Assembly (NCBI RefSeq): GCF_013184805.1
Contig: NZ_JAATNG010000003.1
Coordinates: forward strand, 1-64,000
DNA: 64,000 bases
From: Pseudoruegeria sp. HB172150
Lineage (GTDB): Bacteria; Pseudomonadota; Alphaproteobacteria; Rhodobacterales; Rhodobacteraceae
Direction of reading: 5' to 3'
A program made the position numbers and the translations under genes. Numbering within the stretch: position 1 is the stretch's first letter; every line of letters begins with the position of its first letter. This document shows positions 17,731 to 26,107 of this stretch, piece after piece. The notes under the pieces were generated by a model that saw nothing but the letters and a program-made list of their open reading frames with translations, had not been told where the DNA came from and ran no database searches.

Positions 17731-19101
17731 TCAGTCGCGCCCCAACCGTTCCAGAAGCTTGCAATAGGCCACCTGCCCCCGGCGAAAAGTATCCAGCCGG
17801 AAGAATTCGTCCGGCGCATGCAGGTTCTCGTCGCCGTGGGAGAAGCCGAACATCACCGCATGCACGCCCAGATGCTCCAGCAGCGTCGTCATCACCGGGA
17901 TCGAGCCGCCCACCCGCGTGCGGTAGGGCTTCACGCCATAGACCTCTTCCAGCACCTGCTCCGCCACGGTCGATGCATTATGCCCGCCCGGCACCAGGAA
18001 CGGATCGGCACGGCCCGGATTTCGCTCGGTCTTCACGGTCACGCCCGGCGGACAATGCGTCTCTACATGGGCCGAAATCAGATCGAAGATCCGCTCCGGC
18101 GACTGGTCGGCGACCAGCCGGCAGGTGATCTTCGCCCGCGCCTCGGCGGGCAGCACCGTCTTGGTCCCCGCCCCCTGCCAGCCGCTGGTCAGCCCGTTCA
18201 CCTCCAGCGTCGGCCGCGCCCACAGACGCTCGCGCACCGAATAGCCGGGCTCGCCCACCGCCGCCGGCGCCCCCGTTTCCGCCAGATACTCCGCCTCGTC
18301 GAACGGCACCCGCGCGATCGCCTCCCGCGCTTCCGGCGTCAGGTCGATCACGTCGTCATAGAACCCGTCGATGGTGATCAGCCCGTCCGGCGACTTCATC
18401 GTCGCCAGGATCTGCGCCAGCGCCATCGCCGGGTTGGCGATCCCGCCGCCATGCATCCCCGAATGCTGGTCCGACCGCGCCCCGTTCACCACGATCTCCA
18501 GCGACACCAGCCCTTTCAGCGCCTCGATGATCTGCGGCTGCGCGGGCGCCCATTGCAGCCCGTCCGCGGAAAAGATCATGTCCGCCTTCAGCCGGTCCAC
18601 GTTCGCCTCGACGAAGGGCGGCAGGTCCGGCGACCCGATCTCCTCCTGCCCCTCGAAGAAGAACCGCACGTTCACCGGCAGCCTGCCGTCGCTCTTCATC
18701 ATCGCCTCCACCGCGACGATGGGCACCAGCATCCCGCCCTTGTCGTCCGACGCGCCGCGGCCCCAGACCTTGCCGTCGCGGATCTCCGGCTCGAAGGGCG
18801 GCGAGGACCACAGCTCGAACGGCTCCGCCGGCTGCACGTCGAAATGCCCGTAGATCAGGATCGTCGGCTTGTCCGGCCCCGCGCCCATCCACTCGGCGCA
18901 GACCACAGGGTGCCCGTCGGTCGGCAACAGCACCGCGCCCTCGATCCCGGCCGCGCCCAGCCTTTCGACCACCCAGTCCCCGGCCGCCTTCACGTCCGGA
19001 ATGTTCTCCGGCTTCGCCGACACCGACGGGATCCGCACGAAATCAAGCAGTTCCCCGACAAACCGTTCCTGCTCCCGGTCAAGATATTCCTGCCAGCCCA
19101 T
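17731..19101 (-). CDS. M20-family dipeptidase / metallopeptidase
   Basis: 456-residue M20/M25/M40 di-zinc peptidase with YGHFDVQPAEP near 85, GRGASDDKGG near 115 (metal Asp), EGQEEIGS near 151 (catalytic and metal Glu), and the dimer domain SDQHSGMHGG. The end FSHGDENLHAPDEFF supplies a final histidine. It probably removes dipeptides or modified amino acids in the cytosol. The start at MGWQEYLD follows AAGGAAAGGGA; the upstream extension to 19146 is unlikely. Confidence 0.93.
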   Translation of the reverse strand: MGWQEYLDREQERFVGELLDFVRIPSVSAKPENIPDVKAAGDWVVERLGAAGIEGAVLLPTDGHPVVCAEWMGAGPDKPTILIYGHFDVQPAEPFELWSSPPFEPEIRDGKVWGRGASDDKGGMLVPIVAVEAMMKSDGRLPVNVRFFFEGQEEIGSPDLPPFVEANVDRLKADMIFSADGLQWAPAQPQIIEALKGLVSLEIVVNGARSDQHSGMHGGGIANPAMALAQILATMKSPDGLITIDGFYDDVIDLTPEAREAIARVPFDEAEYLAETGAPAAVGEPGYSVRERLWARPTLEVNGLTSGWQGAGTKTVLPAEARAKITCRLVADQSPERIFDLISAHVETHCPPGVTVKTERNPGRADPFLVPGGHNASTVAEQVLEEVYGVKPYRTRVGGSIPVMTTLLEHLGVHAVMFGFSHGDENLHAPDEFFRLDTFRRGQVAYCKLLERLGRD

Positions 19102-19188
19102 GCGCGTCCCTTTCCTTGGATGAGTCTCGACCGGAAAGCTACACACCCCCCAATCCGCCGCAAGCCCGAACCAATTTGCGCGGCTCCC

Positions 19189-19224
19189 CTGCTTCTTCTG
19201 GTCTGAAATATCCCCGCCGGAGGC
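19189..19224 (+). repeat. Dispersed repeat element, copy 2
   Basis: CTGCTTCTTCTGGTC then AAATATCCCCGCCGGAGGC, nearly the same as 27041-27076 and related to 7541-7575. It lies between the divergent peptidase and NYN genes. Confidence 0.75.
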
Positions 19225-19310
19225 ACGCGCCGCGGGCGCGTTCGCCCACCTTCCCGTTTGAACGACGCCCCGCCATGCGTCACACTGCCCGAAAACCGAA
19301 CGGAGCCCGC

Positions 19311-20024
19311 ATGGCCGACCGCGACAGACCGCTCTACGCCGTCCTGATCGACGCCGACAACATCCCGGCGAAGTACGCCGGCGCGATCCTGAAGGAAATC
19401 ACCTCCTTCGGCGAACCCGCCCTGCGCCGGGTCTATGGCGACTGGTCCTCGGGGCGCCTTTCGGCCTGGGCCAAGGAGGTGCGCAACCTCGGCATGGTCG
19501 CGCATCAGGAAAGCGCCAACACGATCGGCAAGAACGCCTCCGACATCGGTCTTGTCATCGACGCGATGGACATCCTGCATACCAGCCGCTTCGACGGTTT
19601 CGTGCTGGTCTCTTCCGACAGCGACTTCACCGCGCTTGCCAACCGCATCCGCGAACAGGGGCTCGACGTGATCGGCATCGGCGAGGGCAAGGCGCCGGAA
19701 TCGCTGCGCAACGTCTGCAACCGGTTCATCCTGATCGAGAACATCGTCGAGGAACCCGAGCCTCGCAGGGACTCGACCGCGACGCCGCCGGGCAAGCGGC
19801 CCCCGGCCGACGCGGTGCCGCTGATCCTGAAGGCGATGGAGAAGATCGAGCAGGACGACGAGTGGTACGCGCTCGGCCAGATCGGCCAGTACATCACCGC
19901 CGACAATCCCGACTTCGACACGCGAACCTACGGCAGGCGCAAGCTGTCCGATCTCGTGCAGGGTCTGAAACGGTTCGAGACGCGCAAGCTCGGCAACCAG
20001 ATGCAGCTGCGCCGCATCGACTGA
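19311..20024 (+). CDS. NYN-domain protein with OST-HTH/LOTUS-like C-terminus (LabA/DUF88-like)
   Basis: 237 residues. The N-terminal NYN (PIN-like) nuclease fold has acidic residues LIDADNIP near 14, ASDIGLVIDAMD and SSDSDFTALANRI, which would coordinate a metal for RNA cleavage. A C-terminal OHA/LOTUS-like segment (DAVPLILKAMEKIE ... RRKLSDLVQGLKRFE) probably binds RNA. The family role is inferred as RNA processing. Start ATG 19311 gives the standard MADRDRPLYAVLIDADN opening. Confidence 0.88.
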   Translation: MADRDRPLYAVLIDADNIPAKYAGAILKEITSFGEPALRRVYGDWSSGRLSAWAKEVRNLGMVAHQESANTIGKNASDIGLVIDAMDILHTSRFDGFVLVSSDSDFTALANRIREQGLDVIGIGEGKAPESLRNVCNRFILIENIVEEPEPRRDSTATPPGKRPPADAVPLILKAMEKIEQDDEWYALGQIGQYITADNPDFDTRTYGRRKLSDLVQGLKRFETRKLGNQMQLRRID

Positions 20025-20031
20025 TGTCGGT

Positions 20032-20661
20032 TCAGCTGTTCCGGCCCGCCCCGTAGCGCGCCATGAAAACAGAGACTGCGCCGCGCACCACTCGCTGGAC
20101 TTCACTGTCGGGGAACTCGTTCACGATCCCCATGATCCACTTGGTGTGAAGCGACGCCTTGCACAGTTCGATGAACTGGTCCGCGGCCAGTTCGATATCC
20201 TCGATCACCAGCTCGCCTTCGTCGATCCGCTCGGTCAGGTAGCAGGTCAGCGCATCGCGGGCGATGCTCGGGCCGGAACAGTAGAAATCCCGGCCAAGCT
20301 CGGGAAACCGTCCCGCCTCGGCCACGGCGATTCGAAACGTCTGCCGGCCGAAATCCGACAGAAAGAACCGCGTCATCGAACTGGCGGCGTCGAACAATAC
20401 GTCAGAGGCAGGCCCGGCCATCTTGATCCGCGCGACCGCTTCCTCGGCCTGACGCTGGAATTCGCGCTTCGCGACCTCCATGAAAAGCCGGCGTTTGTCC
20501 GGGAAATAGCTGTAAAGGGTGGCTTTAGAGACCTGTGCGGCGCGGGCAATGTCATCGACGCTGGCGCCCTCGTAACCGTCCTTCAGGAACACATCTCGCG
20601 CGCCCTCGACCACCTGGTCGAATTTCCGGCCCTGCTTGATGGCAGTCACATCTGCGTCCAT
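20032..20661 (-). CDS. TetR-family transcriptional regulator
   Basis: 209 residues. An N-terminal TetR HTH is clear (ARDVFLKDGYEGASVDDIARAAQVSKATLYSYFPDKRRLF, about 20-60) with a C-terminal ligand domain resembling TetR_C AefR-like types. The start at MDADVTAIK follows AAGGGGA. A palindrome TAAAC-N6-GTTTA at 20690-20705 just upstream suggests autoregulation. Its target is unknown; mbfA is divergent from it but carries an Irr-type site of its own. Confidence 0.92.
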   Translation of the reverse strand: MDADVTAIKQGRKFDQVVEGARDVFLKDGYEGASVDDIARAAQVSKATLYSYFPDKRRLFMEVAKREFQRQAEEAVARIKMAGPASDVLFDAASSMTRFFLSDFGRQTFRIAVAEAGRFPELGRDFYCSGPSIARDALTCYLTERIDEGELVIEDIELAADQFIELCKASLHTKWIMGIVNEFPDSEVQRVVRGAVSVFMARYGAGRNS

Positions 20662-20689
20662 GGAGTCCCCTTGTGCCTCTAGTATAACA

Positions 20690-20705
20690 TAAACCGCACA
20701 GTTTA
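20690..20705. promoter_or_regulatory. Candidate TetR operator
   Basis: TAAAC-N6-GTTTA inverted repeat about 28 bases upstream of the TetR start; a TATACT-like -10 lies between them on the minus strand. Typical spacing for self-repression. Confidence 0.5.
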
Positions 20706-20768
20706 GTTCCGGCAAGAAAAGCCGGATTCCGTTCGGCTGGACTTGCAGTTGCCCGGCGCGCAGCTATT

Positions 20769-20783
20769 TTAGAATCATTCTAA
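20769..20783 (+). promoter_or_regulatory. Irr-type iron control element (ICE) upstream of mbfA
   Basis: Palindrome TTAGAA-TCA-TTCTAA, extended by T on the left, matches the rhizobial ICE pattern TTTAGAA-N3-TTCTAAA bound by Irr. It lies 18 bases before the chosen mbfA start. Irr repression of mbfA is established in Bradyrhizobium and Agrobacterium; here it is inferred. Confidence 0.7.
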
Positions 20784-20800
20784 TGTGTGCAGGTTCCAGT

Positions 20801-21778
20801 ATGATCCACCCAAATTTCGGCCGCCGCCGCTTCTCCGATCTGAGCGAGCAGGAGATCCTCGCTCTGGCGATCTCCTCGGAAGAGGACGATGCCCGCATCT
20901 ATCGGCAATACGCCGAGATGCTCCGTGCCGACTATCCCGCCAGCGCCGAGGTGTTCGACGGCATGGCCGCCGAGGAAGACACCCACCGTCGGCGGCTCAT
21001 CGACCTGCACCGCAAGCGGTTCGGAGATATGATTCCTCTGATCCGCCGCGAACACGTCGCGGGCTATTACGCGCGGCGCCCGGTCTGGCTGATGGAAAAC
21101 CTCGGGATCGAACGGATCCGCGAGGAAGCCGGGAACATGGAAAGTGATGCCGAACGCTTCTACCTTACCGCCGCATCGCGGGCGAAGGATGCCGAGACGC
21201 GCAAGCTGCTGGGCGACCTCGCCGCGGCCGAAGCCACGCACGAGGAACGCGCCGACGCCCTGATTCAGCAGCACCTAGACTCCGATGCGCAGGAAGAGGA
21301 AAGCCGCACGTCCCACCGCCAGTTCGTGCTGACATGGGTGCAGCCGGGACTGGCCGGTCTGATGGACGGTTCAGTCTCTACGCTTGCACCGGTCTTCGCG
21401 ACGGCATTCGCCACGCAGGATCCCTGGACGACATTTCTTGTCGGTCTCGCCGCCTCTGTCGGCGCCGGCATCTCGATGGGCTTCACCGAAGCCGCCTCCG
21501 ACGACGGCGAACTGTCCGGACGTGGTTCGCCGCTGAAACGTGGCATTGCCTCTGGTGTGATGACCACGCTCGGCGGTCTGGGGCACGCGCTGCCCTACCT
21601 CATTCCGCATTTCTGGACGGCAACGGCGATCGCCATCTGTGTGGTGGTCATCGAACTCTGGGCCATCGCCTGGATCCAGAACCGGTACATGCAGACGCCG
21701 TTTCTTCGCGCGACCTTCCAGGTGGTGCTGGGCGGCGCGCTGGTCTTCGCCGCAGGTGTGCTGATCGGCAGTCAGTAG
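20801..21778 (+). CDS. mbfA: MbfA: ferritin-like/VIT1 membrane iron exporter
   Basis: 325 residues. The N-terminal ferritin-like (erythrin-vacuolar iron transport) domain is at about 12-160 with repeated Glu/His ligand motifs (SSEEDDARIYRQYAE, AAEEDTHRRRL, AEATHEERAD). The C-terminal VIT1/CCC1 domain has LAGLMDGSVSTLAP and about five membrane segments. In relatives it exports iron and protects against peroxide. ATG 20801 is chosen over ATG 20783 because the latter overlaps the operator. Length and fusion order fit MbfA. Confidence 0.92.
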   Translation: MIHPNFGRRRFSDLSEQEILALAISSEEDDARIYRQYAEMLRADYPASAEVFDGMAAEEDTHRRRLIDLHRKRFGDMIPLIRREHVAGYYARRPVWLMENLGIERIREEAGNMESDAERFYLTAASRAKDAETRKLLGDLAAAEATHEERADALIQQHLDSDAQEEESRTSHRQFVLTWVQPGLAGLMDGSVSTLAPVFATAFATQDPWTTFLVGLAASVGAGISMGFTEAASDDGELSGRGSPLKRGIASGVMTTLGGLGHALPYLIPHFWTATAIAICVVVIELWAIAWIQNRYMQTPFLRATFQVVLGGALVFAAGVLIGSQ

Positions 21779-21871
21779 CCTCGCCACATTCTGTCCGCGC
21801 GCCGGGCGCATTGCGCCCACATTCGCCAAATACGGGAATGTTTAACGCGCGAACAAAATCGCAGGGCGAAC

Positions 21872-22063
21872 ATGAACTGGACCAGCAAGATCAAGGCGTT
21901 TCTCGATGATGAGTCCGGCGCAGTCACCGTCGACTGGGTGGTCCTGACCGCCGCCCTCATCGGGCTGGCCCTCGCGATCATGGCCACCATCGGCGGGTCC
22001 GCGCAGGACGTGGCCGACGAGATCGCCACCACGATGACGGAACGCGGCATCCCCGAATACTAG
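21872..22063 (+). CDS. Small pilin-like/single-helix membrane protein
   Basis: 63 residues: short basic start MNWTSKIKAFL, then DDESGAVTVDWVVLTAALIGLALAIMA, the Flp/TadE-like 'ESGAVTVDWVVLTA' opening followed by one membrane helix. Such proteins are frequent in Rhodobacterales and resemble Flp pilins, but no tad cluster lies here. Translation start follows AGGGCG. An inverted repeat follows its stop. Confidence 0.78.
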   Translation: MNWTSKIKAFLDDESGAVTVDWVVLTAALIGLALAIMATIGGSAQDVADEIATTMTERGIPEY

Positions 22064-22067
22064 GGCC

Positions 22068-22093
22068 GAATGGCCGCACGCGGTTGGCCATTC
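22068..22093 (+). terminator. Hairpin after the pilin-like gene
   Basis: Perfect 8-bp stem GAATGGCC/GGCCATTC (22068-22075 with 22086-22093) five bases after the stop codon; no T-run. A second related pair CATTCC/GGAATG follows at about 22113-22139. Confidence 0.45.
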
Positions 22094-22152
22094 CACCCCT
22101 GTATGCCTGATGCGCCATTCCGCCCGCCGCGGTGGAATGCTATGGCCGCTAT

Positions 22153-23091
22153 ATGGTCGAGATCTTCCTAAAGACATTGCCTTTTTTCCTGCTGATCGGC
22201 GTGGGTTACGCCGCGGCGGCAACCAGGTTCTTCTCCGAGGCGGCCGCCAGCGCGCTGACCCGCTTCGTCTTCTATTTCGCCCTGTCGGCAATGCTGTTCC
22301 GGTTCTCCGCCAACCTGAAGTTCGGCGAGGTCTTCGATCCGAAGTTCATGGGCGTCTATCTGGTGGCAACAACCGCGATCTACCTCGTGGTCACGGCGGT
22401 CGCGATCTGGCGCGCGCTGCCTCTGGCGGAAGCCGCTATCGAGGCGCAATGCGCGGTGATCGGCAATATCGGCTTTCTCGGCATCCCGATGCTCGCCGTT
22501 CTGATGGGCGACGCCGCGGTCGGCTACATCATGATGATGCTCGCGGTCGACCTGCTGGTCTTCGGCTCCCTCGTGGTGATCCTGATCACCGGCTCCGGCG
22601 CCGGTCTGTCGCCGCGCGTGTTCAAAACCGTGGGCATGGGATTGGTCTCTAACCCGATGCTTGTCTCCATCGTCCTCGGCTTTTCCGTCTCCGCCCTCGA
22701 ACTCACCGTCCCGGTACCGATCAACGAATTCCTCACCCTCCTCGGCAACGCCGCCACCCCCGGCGCCCTCTTCGCCATCGGCGCCTCCCTCGCCTCCAAA
22801 TCCGCCGAACGTCTCTCCATCGCCACCTGGCTCTCCTTCGGCAAGCTCGTCCTCCACCCCGCCGCCATCGCCCTCGCCGCCCTCGTCATCTGGCCCCTCG
22901 AACCCTACGCCGCCGCCGTCATGATCGCCTCCGCCTCGCTGCCCACCGCCGGCAACATCTACATGATCGCGCATCACTACGGCGTCGCCTCGCACCGCGT
23001 CTCCGCCACCATCCTGATCTCCACCGCCGCCTCCATCGTCACCGTTTCCCTCGTCCTCGCCTGGCTTGCCGAGCGCACCGCGTTCCAGTAG
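22153..23091 (+). CDS. AEC-family (auxin efflux carrier) transporter
   Basis: 312-residue inner-membrane carrier with about ten helices in two repeats of five (VEIFLKTLPFFLLIGVGYAAA; NPMLVSIVLGFSVS). Key blocks are IGNIGFLGIPM and ASLPTAGNIYMIAHHYG. Family members move organic acids or auxin-like compounds; the substrate is unknown. Start ATG 22153 gives the standard N-terminus, although no strong ribosome site is visible. Confidence 0.88.
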   Translation: MVEIFLKTLPFFLLIGVGYAAAATRFFSEAAASALTRFVFYFALSAMLFRFSANLKFGEVFDPKFMGVYLVATTAIYLVVTAVAIWRALPLAEAAIEAQCAVIGNIGFLGIPMLAVLMGDAAVGYIMMMLAVDLLVFGSLVVILITGSGAGLSPRVFKTVGMGLVSNPMLVSIVLGFSVSALELTVPVPINEFLTLLGNAATPGALFAIGASLASKSAERLSIATWLSFGKLVLHPAAIALAALVIWPLEPYAAAVMIASASLPTAGNIYMIAHHYGVASHRVSATILISTAASIVTVSLVLAWLAERTAFQ

Positions 23092-23122
23092 CCAAGACCC
23101 CGACCAGCCAGCGGAGGCCGCC

Positions 23123-23953
23123 ATGGAAACCAAATCCGAAAACGCCTGCTTCGGCGGGGTGCAGGGTGTCTACAGCCACGCCGCCGCCACCACGCAGTGC
23201 GACATGACCTTCGGCCTCTACCTGCCGCCGCAGGCGTCCGAGGGCGACGTCCCCCTGCTCTGGTACCTCTCCGGCCTCACCTGCACGCACGAGAACGCCA
23301 TGACCAAGGCCGGCGCGCAGGCCTGGGCGGCAGAGGCGGGCATCGCCCTGATCTTCCCCGACACCTCGCCCCGCGGCGCCGACATCGCCGACGACGACGC
23401 CTTCGACCTCGGCCAGGGCGCCGGCTTCTACGTCAACGCCAACCAGTCGCCCTGGGACCCGCATTACCGCATGTGGGACTACATCACCGACGAACTGCCA
23501 AAGCTGATCTTCGGCGAATTCCCCCTCGACCCCGACCGCCAGGCGATCACCGGCCATTCCATGGGCGGCCACGGCGCCCTGACAATGGCGATGCGCCTGC
23601 TGGGCCGCTACCGCTCCGTCTCCGCCTTCTCGCCGATCTGCAATCCGACCAGATCCGACTGGGGCAGAAAGCAGTTCACCGCATATCTCGGCGCCGATCA
23701 CGGCCAGTGGGCCGCCCATGACGCCAGCCTGCTGATGGCCGAGAAGGGCTTCGACGGCCCGATGTTGATCGACACCGGCACCGACGACCAGTTCCTCGAC
23801 CTGCTCCGCCCCGAAACGCTGGCCAGCGCCATCGCCACCCGGCGCCAGCAGGCCACGTTCCGGATGCAGCCCGGCTACGACCACAGCTATTTCTTCATCT
23901 CCACCTTCATGGCCGATCACGTCGCCTTCCACGCCGAGGCGCTGTTCGCGTGA
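23123..23953 (+). CDS. fghA: S-formylglutathione hydrolase
   Basis: 276-residue esterase-D-type alpha/beta hydrolase that hydrolyses S-formylglutathione to formate and glutathione, the step after adhI (12167). The nucleophile Ser146 is in GHSMGGHGA, preceded by LSGLTCTHENAMTKAG (oxyanion and Cys motif), with the later Asp in DTGTDDQF and His in YDHSYFF. GGAGG precedes ATG 23123; the longer frame from 23066 is not supported. It overlaps yaiI by 4 bases. Confidence 0.95.
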   Translation: METKSENACFGGVQGVYSHAAATTQCDMTFGLYLPPQASEGDVPLLWYLSGLTCTHENAMTKAGAQAWAAEAGIALIFPDTSPRGADIADDDAFDLGQGAGFYVNANQSPWDPHYRMWDYITDELPKLIFGEFPLDPDRQAITGHSMGGHGALTMAMRLLGRYRSVSAFSPICNPTRSDWGRKQFTAYLGADHGQWAAHDASLLMAEKGFDGPMLIDTGTDDQFLDLLRPETLASAIATRRQQATFRMQPGYDHSYFFISTFMADHVAFHAEALFA

Positions 23954-24399
23954 TCTATGTCGACGCCGACGCATGCCCGGTCCGCGCCGAGGTCGAACGC
24001 GTCGCGACGCGCCAGCAGACGAAAGCCGCCTTCGTCACCAATGGCGGCATCCGGCCATCGCAGAATCCCTTGCTAGAGACCGTGTTTGTCCCCGAGGGCC
24101 CCGACATCGCCGACATGTGGATCGCCGACCGTGCCACCGCCGGCGATGTTGTGATCACAAACGACATACCGCTTGCCGCGAAATGTGTCGAGGCCGGCGC
24201 CGAGGTCCTGAAACCCAATGGCGAACGGCTGACACAGGCCAATATCGGCAACGTGCTTGCCACCCGCGACCTGATGGCCGATCTGCGCGCGGCGGACCCG
24301 TTCCGCCAGGGCGGCAACAAGGCATTCACACGGAACGACCGCGCCCGCTTCCTGCAGGCGCTGGAAGACGCCCTGCGCCGCGCAAAGACCCGCGGCTGA
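23950..24399 (+). CDS. YaiI/YqxD family protein (DUF188, PIN-like)
   Basis: 149 residues with GTG start overlapping the fghA stop. Family hallmarks are MIYVDADACPV at the start, ADMWIADRATAGDVVITNDIPLAAKCVEAGA and LATRDLMADLR. Aspartates arranged as in PIN-like nucleases suggest metal-dependent RNA cleavage, but the function is not established. Confidence 0.92.
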   Translation: MIYVDADACPVRAEVERVATRQQTKAAFVTNGGIRPSQNPLLETVFVPEGPDIADMWIADRATAGDVVITNDIPLAAKCVEAGAEVLKPNGERLTQANIGNVLATRDLMADLRAADPFRQGGNKAFTRNDRARFLQALEDALRRAKTRG

Positions 24400-24458
24400 G
24401 GCCACTGGACCCGGGCACGGCAACCTGCCAAAGAGGCCGGGTTGCCCGGAGCCGCCCG

Positions 24459-25424
24459 ATGTCACCCGCCAAACTGCCCGCCCCCGTTCTCGGCATGATC
24501 TGCGCCGCTGCGGCGATACTCTGTTTTTCCTTCAACGACATGGCGATCAAGTTCCTGTCGGGCGGCTATGCCCTGCACCAGGTCGTGCTGATCCGCTCCT
24601 CCATCGCGCTGGTCTTCTTCTTCGCGGTGATCCTGCCGCTCGCGGGCGGGCTGCAGATCCTGCGCACCCGGCACCCGGTGATGCACGCCATCCGCGGGGT
24701 CTGCGTGGTGGCCACCAACATGTTCTTCTTCCTCGGCGTTGCCGCGCTGCCGCTGGCGGATGCCGTCGCGATCACCTTTATCAGCCCGCTCCTGATCACC
24801 GTCTTCTCGGTGATCTTCCTCGGCGAACATGTCGGCCCGCGCCGCTGGGCCGCGATTGCCATCGGCCTGATCGGCGTGCTGATCGTGCTCCGCCCCGGCA
24901 CCTCCGCCTTCCAGCCCGCCGCGCTGCTGCCGCTGATAAGCGCCTTCGCCTATACCACCATGCACATGTTCACCCGCCGGCTCGGCGCCAGCGACAGCGC
25001 GGTGTCGATGACCTTCTACCTGCAGCTCACCTTCGTCCTCGTTTCGGGCAGCATCGGCCTTGCCGTCGGCGACGGCCGCTTTGCCGGCAGCGACAGCGCC
25101 TCGCTGGAATTCTTCTTCCGCGCGTGGATCTGGCCGGAGCCGCTCGACTGGCTCCTGCTCGCCGTCATCGGCCTCCTCAGCCTCAGCGGCGGCTTCTTCA
25201 TCAGCCAGGCCTATCGCCTGTCAGAGGCGGCGCTGGTCGCGCCCTTCGAATACATCGCCATGCCGCTTGCCGTCTTCTGGGGCGCGCTGGTCTTCGGCGA
25301 ATGGCCGGATCTCGCCGCATGGGTCGGAATCCTGCTGATCATCGGTTCCGGCCTGTTCATGATCTGGCGAGAGGCGCGGACAGGCCGCGCCCCCGGCCCG
25401 CAGCGCCCGCGCATGCGCCGCTGA
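24459..25424 (+). CDS. DMT-superfamily EamA transporter
   Basis: 321 residues with ten predicted helices in two EamA domains (about 10-140 and 150-300), including LPLADAVAITFISPLLITVFS and YRLSEAALVAPFEYIAMPLAVFWG. It exports an unknown metabolite. It starts 59 bases after the DUF188 gene, and the C-terminus is basic (PRMRR). Confidence 0.9.
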   Translation: MSPAKLPAPVLGMICAAAAILCFSFNDMAIKFLSGGYALHQVVLIRSSIALVFFFAVILPLAGGLQILRTRHPVMHAIRGVCVVATNMFFFLGVAALPLADAVAITFISPLLITVFSVIFLGEHVGPRRWAAIAIGLIGVLIVLRPGTSAFQPAALLPLISAFAYTTMHMFTRRLGASDSAVSMTFYLQLTFVLVSGSIGLAVGDGRFAGSDSASLEFFFRAWIWPEPLDWLLLAVIGLLSLSGGFFISQAYRLSEAALVAPFEYIAMPLAVFWGALVFGEWPDLAAWVGILLIIGSGLFMIWREARTGRAPGPQRPRMRR

Positions 25425-25483
25425 TCTTTCCAACCCGTACGCCCCGCGCTACCAAGTCGCGGCACAGACAAGGAGACGCGACA

Positions 25484-26107
25484 ATGGCAGCCATCGAAGC
25501 GGTGGTCTTCGACATCGGCAACGTGCTGATGAACTGGGATCCCGAGGGCTATTACGACCGGACCTTCGGCCGCGACCGGCGCGAGGAACTGTTCGCCGCC
25601 GTCGATCTCGACGGCATGAACATCCGCTCGGATCTGGGCGAGGACATTGCAGACCTGACCGCCGAAACCGCTGCCCTGCATCCCGGCTTCGCCGAGGAGA
25701 TCCTCGCATGGAGCAATGACTGGATGGAAATGGCAAAGCCGGACGTTCCCGGAACCGCCACCCTGCTCCGCGCACTGAAGGAGCGGGGCATGCCGGTCTT
25801 CGCGCTGTCCAATTTCGGCATCCGCACGCTGGAAATGGCCGAAACCGCTTATCCGGTGCTGACCGAATTCGACCGGCGATACATTTCCGGCCACCTCGGC
25901 ATGGTGAAACCGGATGCGGCATTTTACGCCCATTTAGAGACCGATTCCGGTGTGTCCCCCGAGACCATCCTGTTCACCGACGACCGCCCCGATAACATCG
26001 AGGCGGCCGCGGCGCGCGGCTGGCAGGTGCATCTGTTCGAAGGGCCGGAAGGCTTCGCGAAACGCCTCGTGGCCGAGGGCCTGCTGACCGAAGAGGAAGC
26101 GGGTTGA
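25484..26107 (+). CDS. HAD-IA family hydrolase
   Basis: 207 residues with VVFDIGNVLMNWDP (first Asp kept; the second acidic position is Asn-like as in YihX/epoxide-hydrolase-type HADs), ALSNFGIRTLE, GMVKPDAAFYAHL and FTDDRPDNIEAA. AAGGAG precedes the ATG. It probably dephosphorylates a sugar phosphate. It overlaps the OCD gene by 4 bases. Confidence 0.9.
   Translation: MAAIEAVVFDIGNVLMNWDPEGYYDRTFGRDRREELFAAVDLDGMNIRSDLGEDIADLTAETAALHPGFAEEILAWSNDWMEMAKPDVPGTATLLRALKERGMPVFALSNFGIRTLEMAETAYPVLTEFDRRYISGHLGMVKPDAAFYAHLETDSGVSPETILFTDDRPDNIEAAAARGWQVHLFEGPEGFAKRLVAEGLLTEEEAG

Noticed and set aside
17347-19206. 619-codon plus-strand open frame
   Set aside because: Arg/His/Pro-rich shadow of the M20 peptidase and GFA genes.
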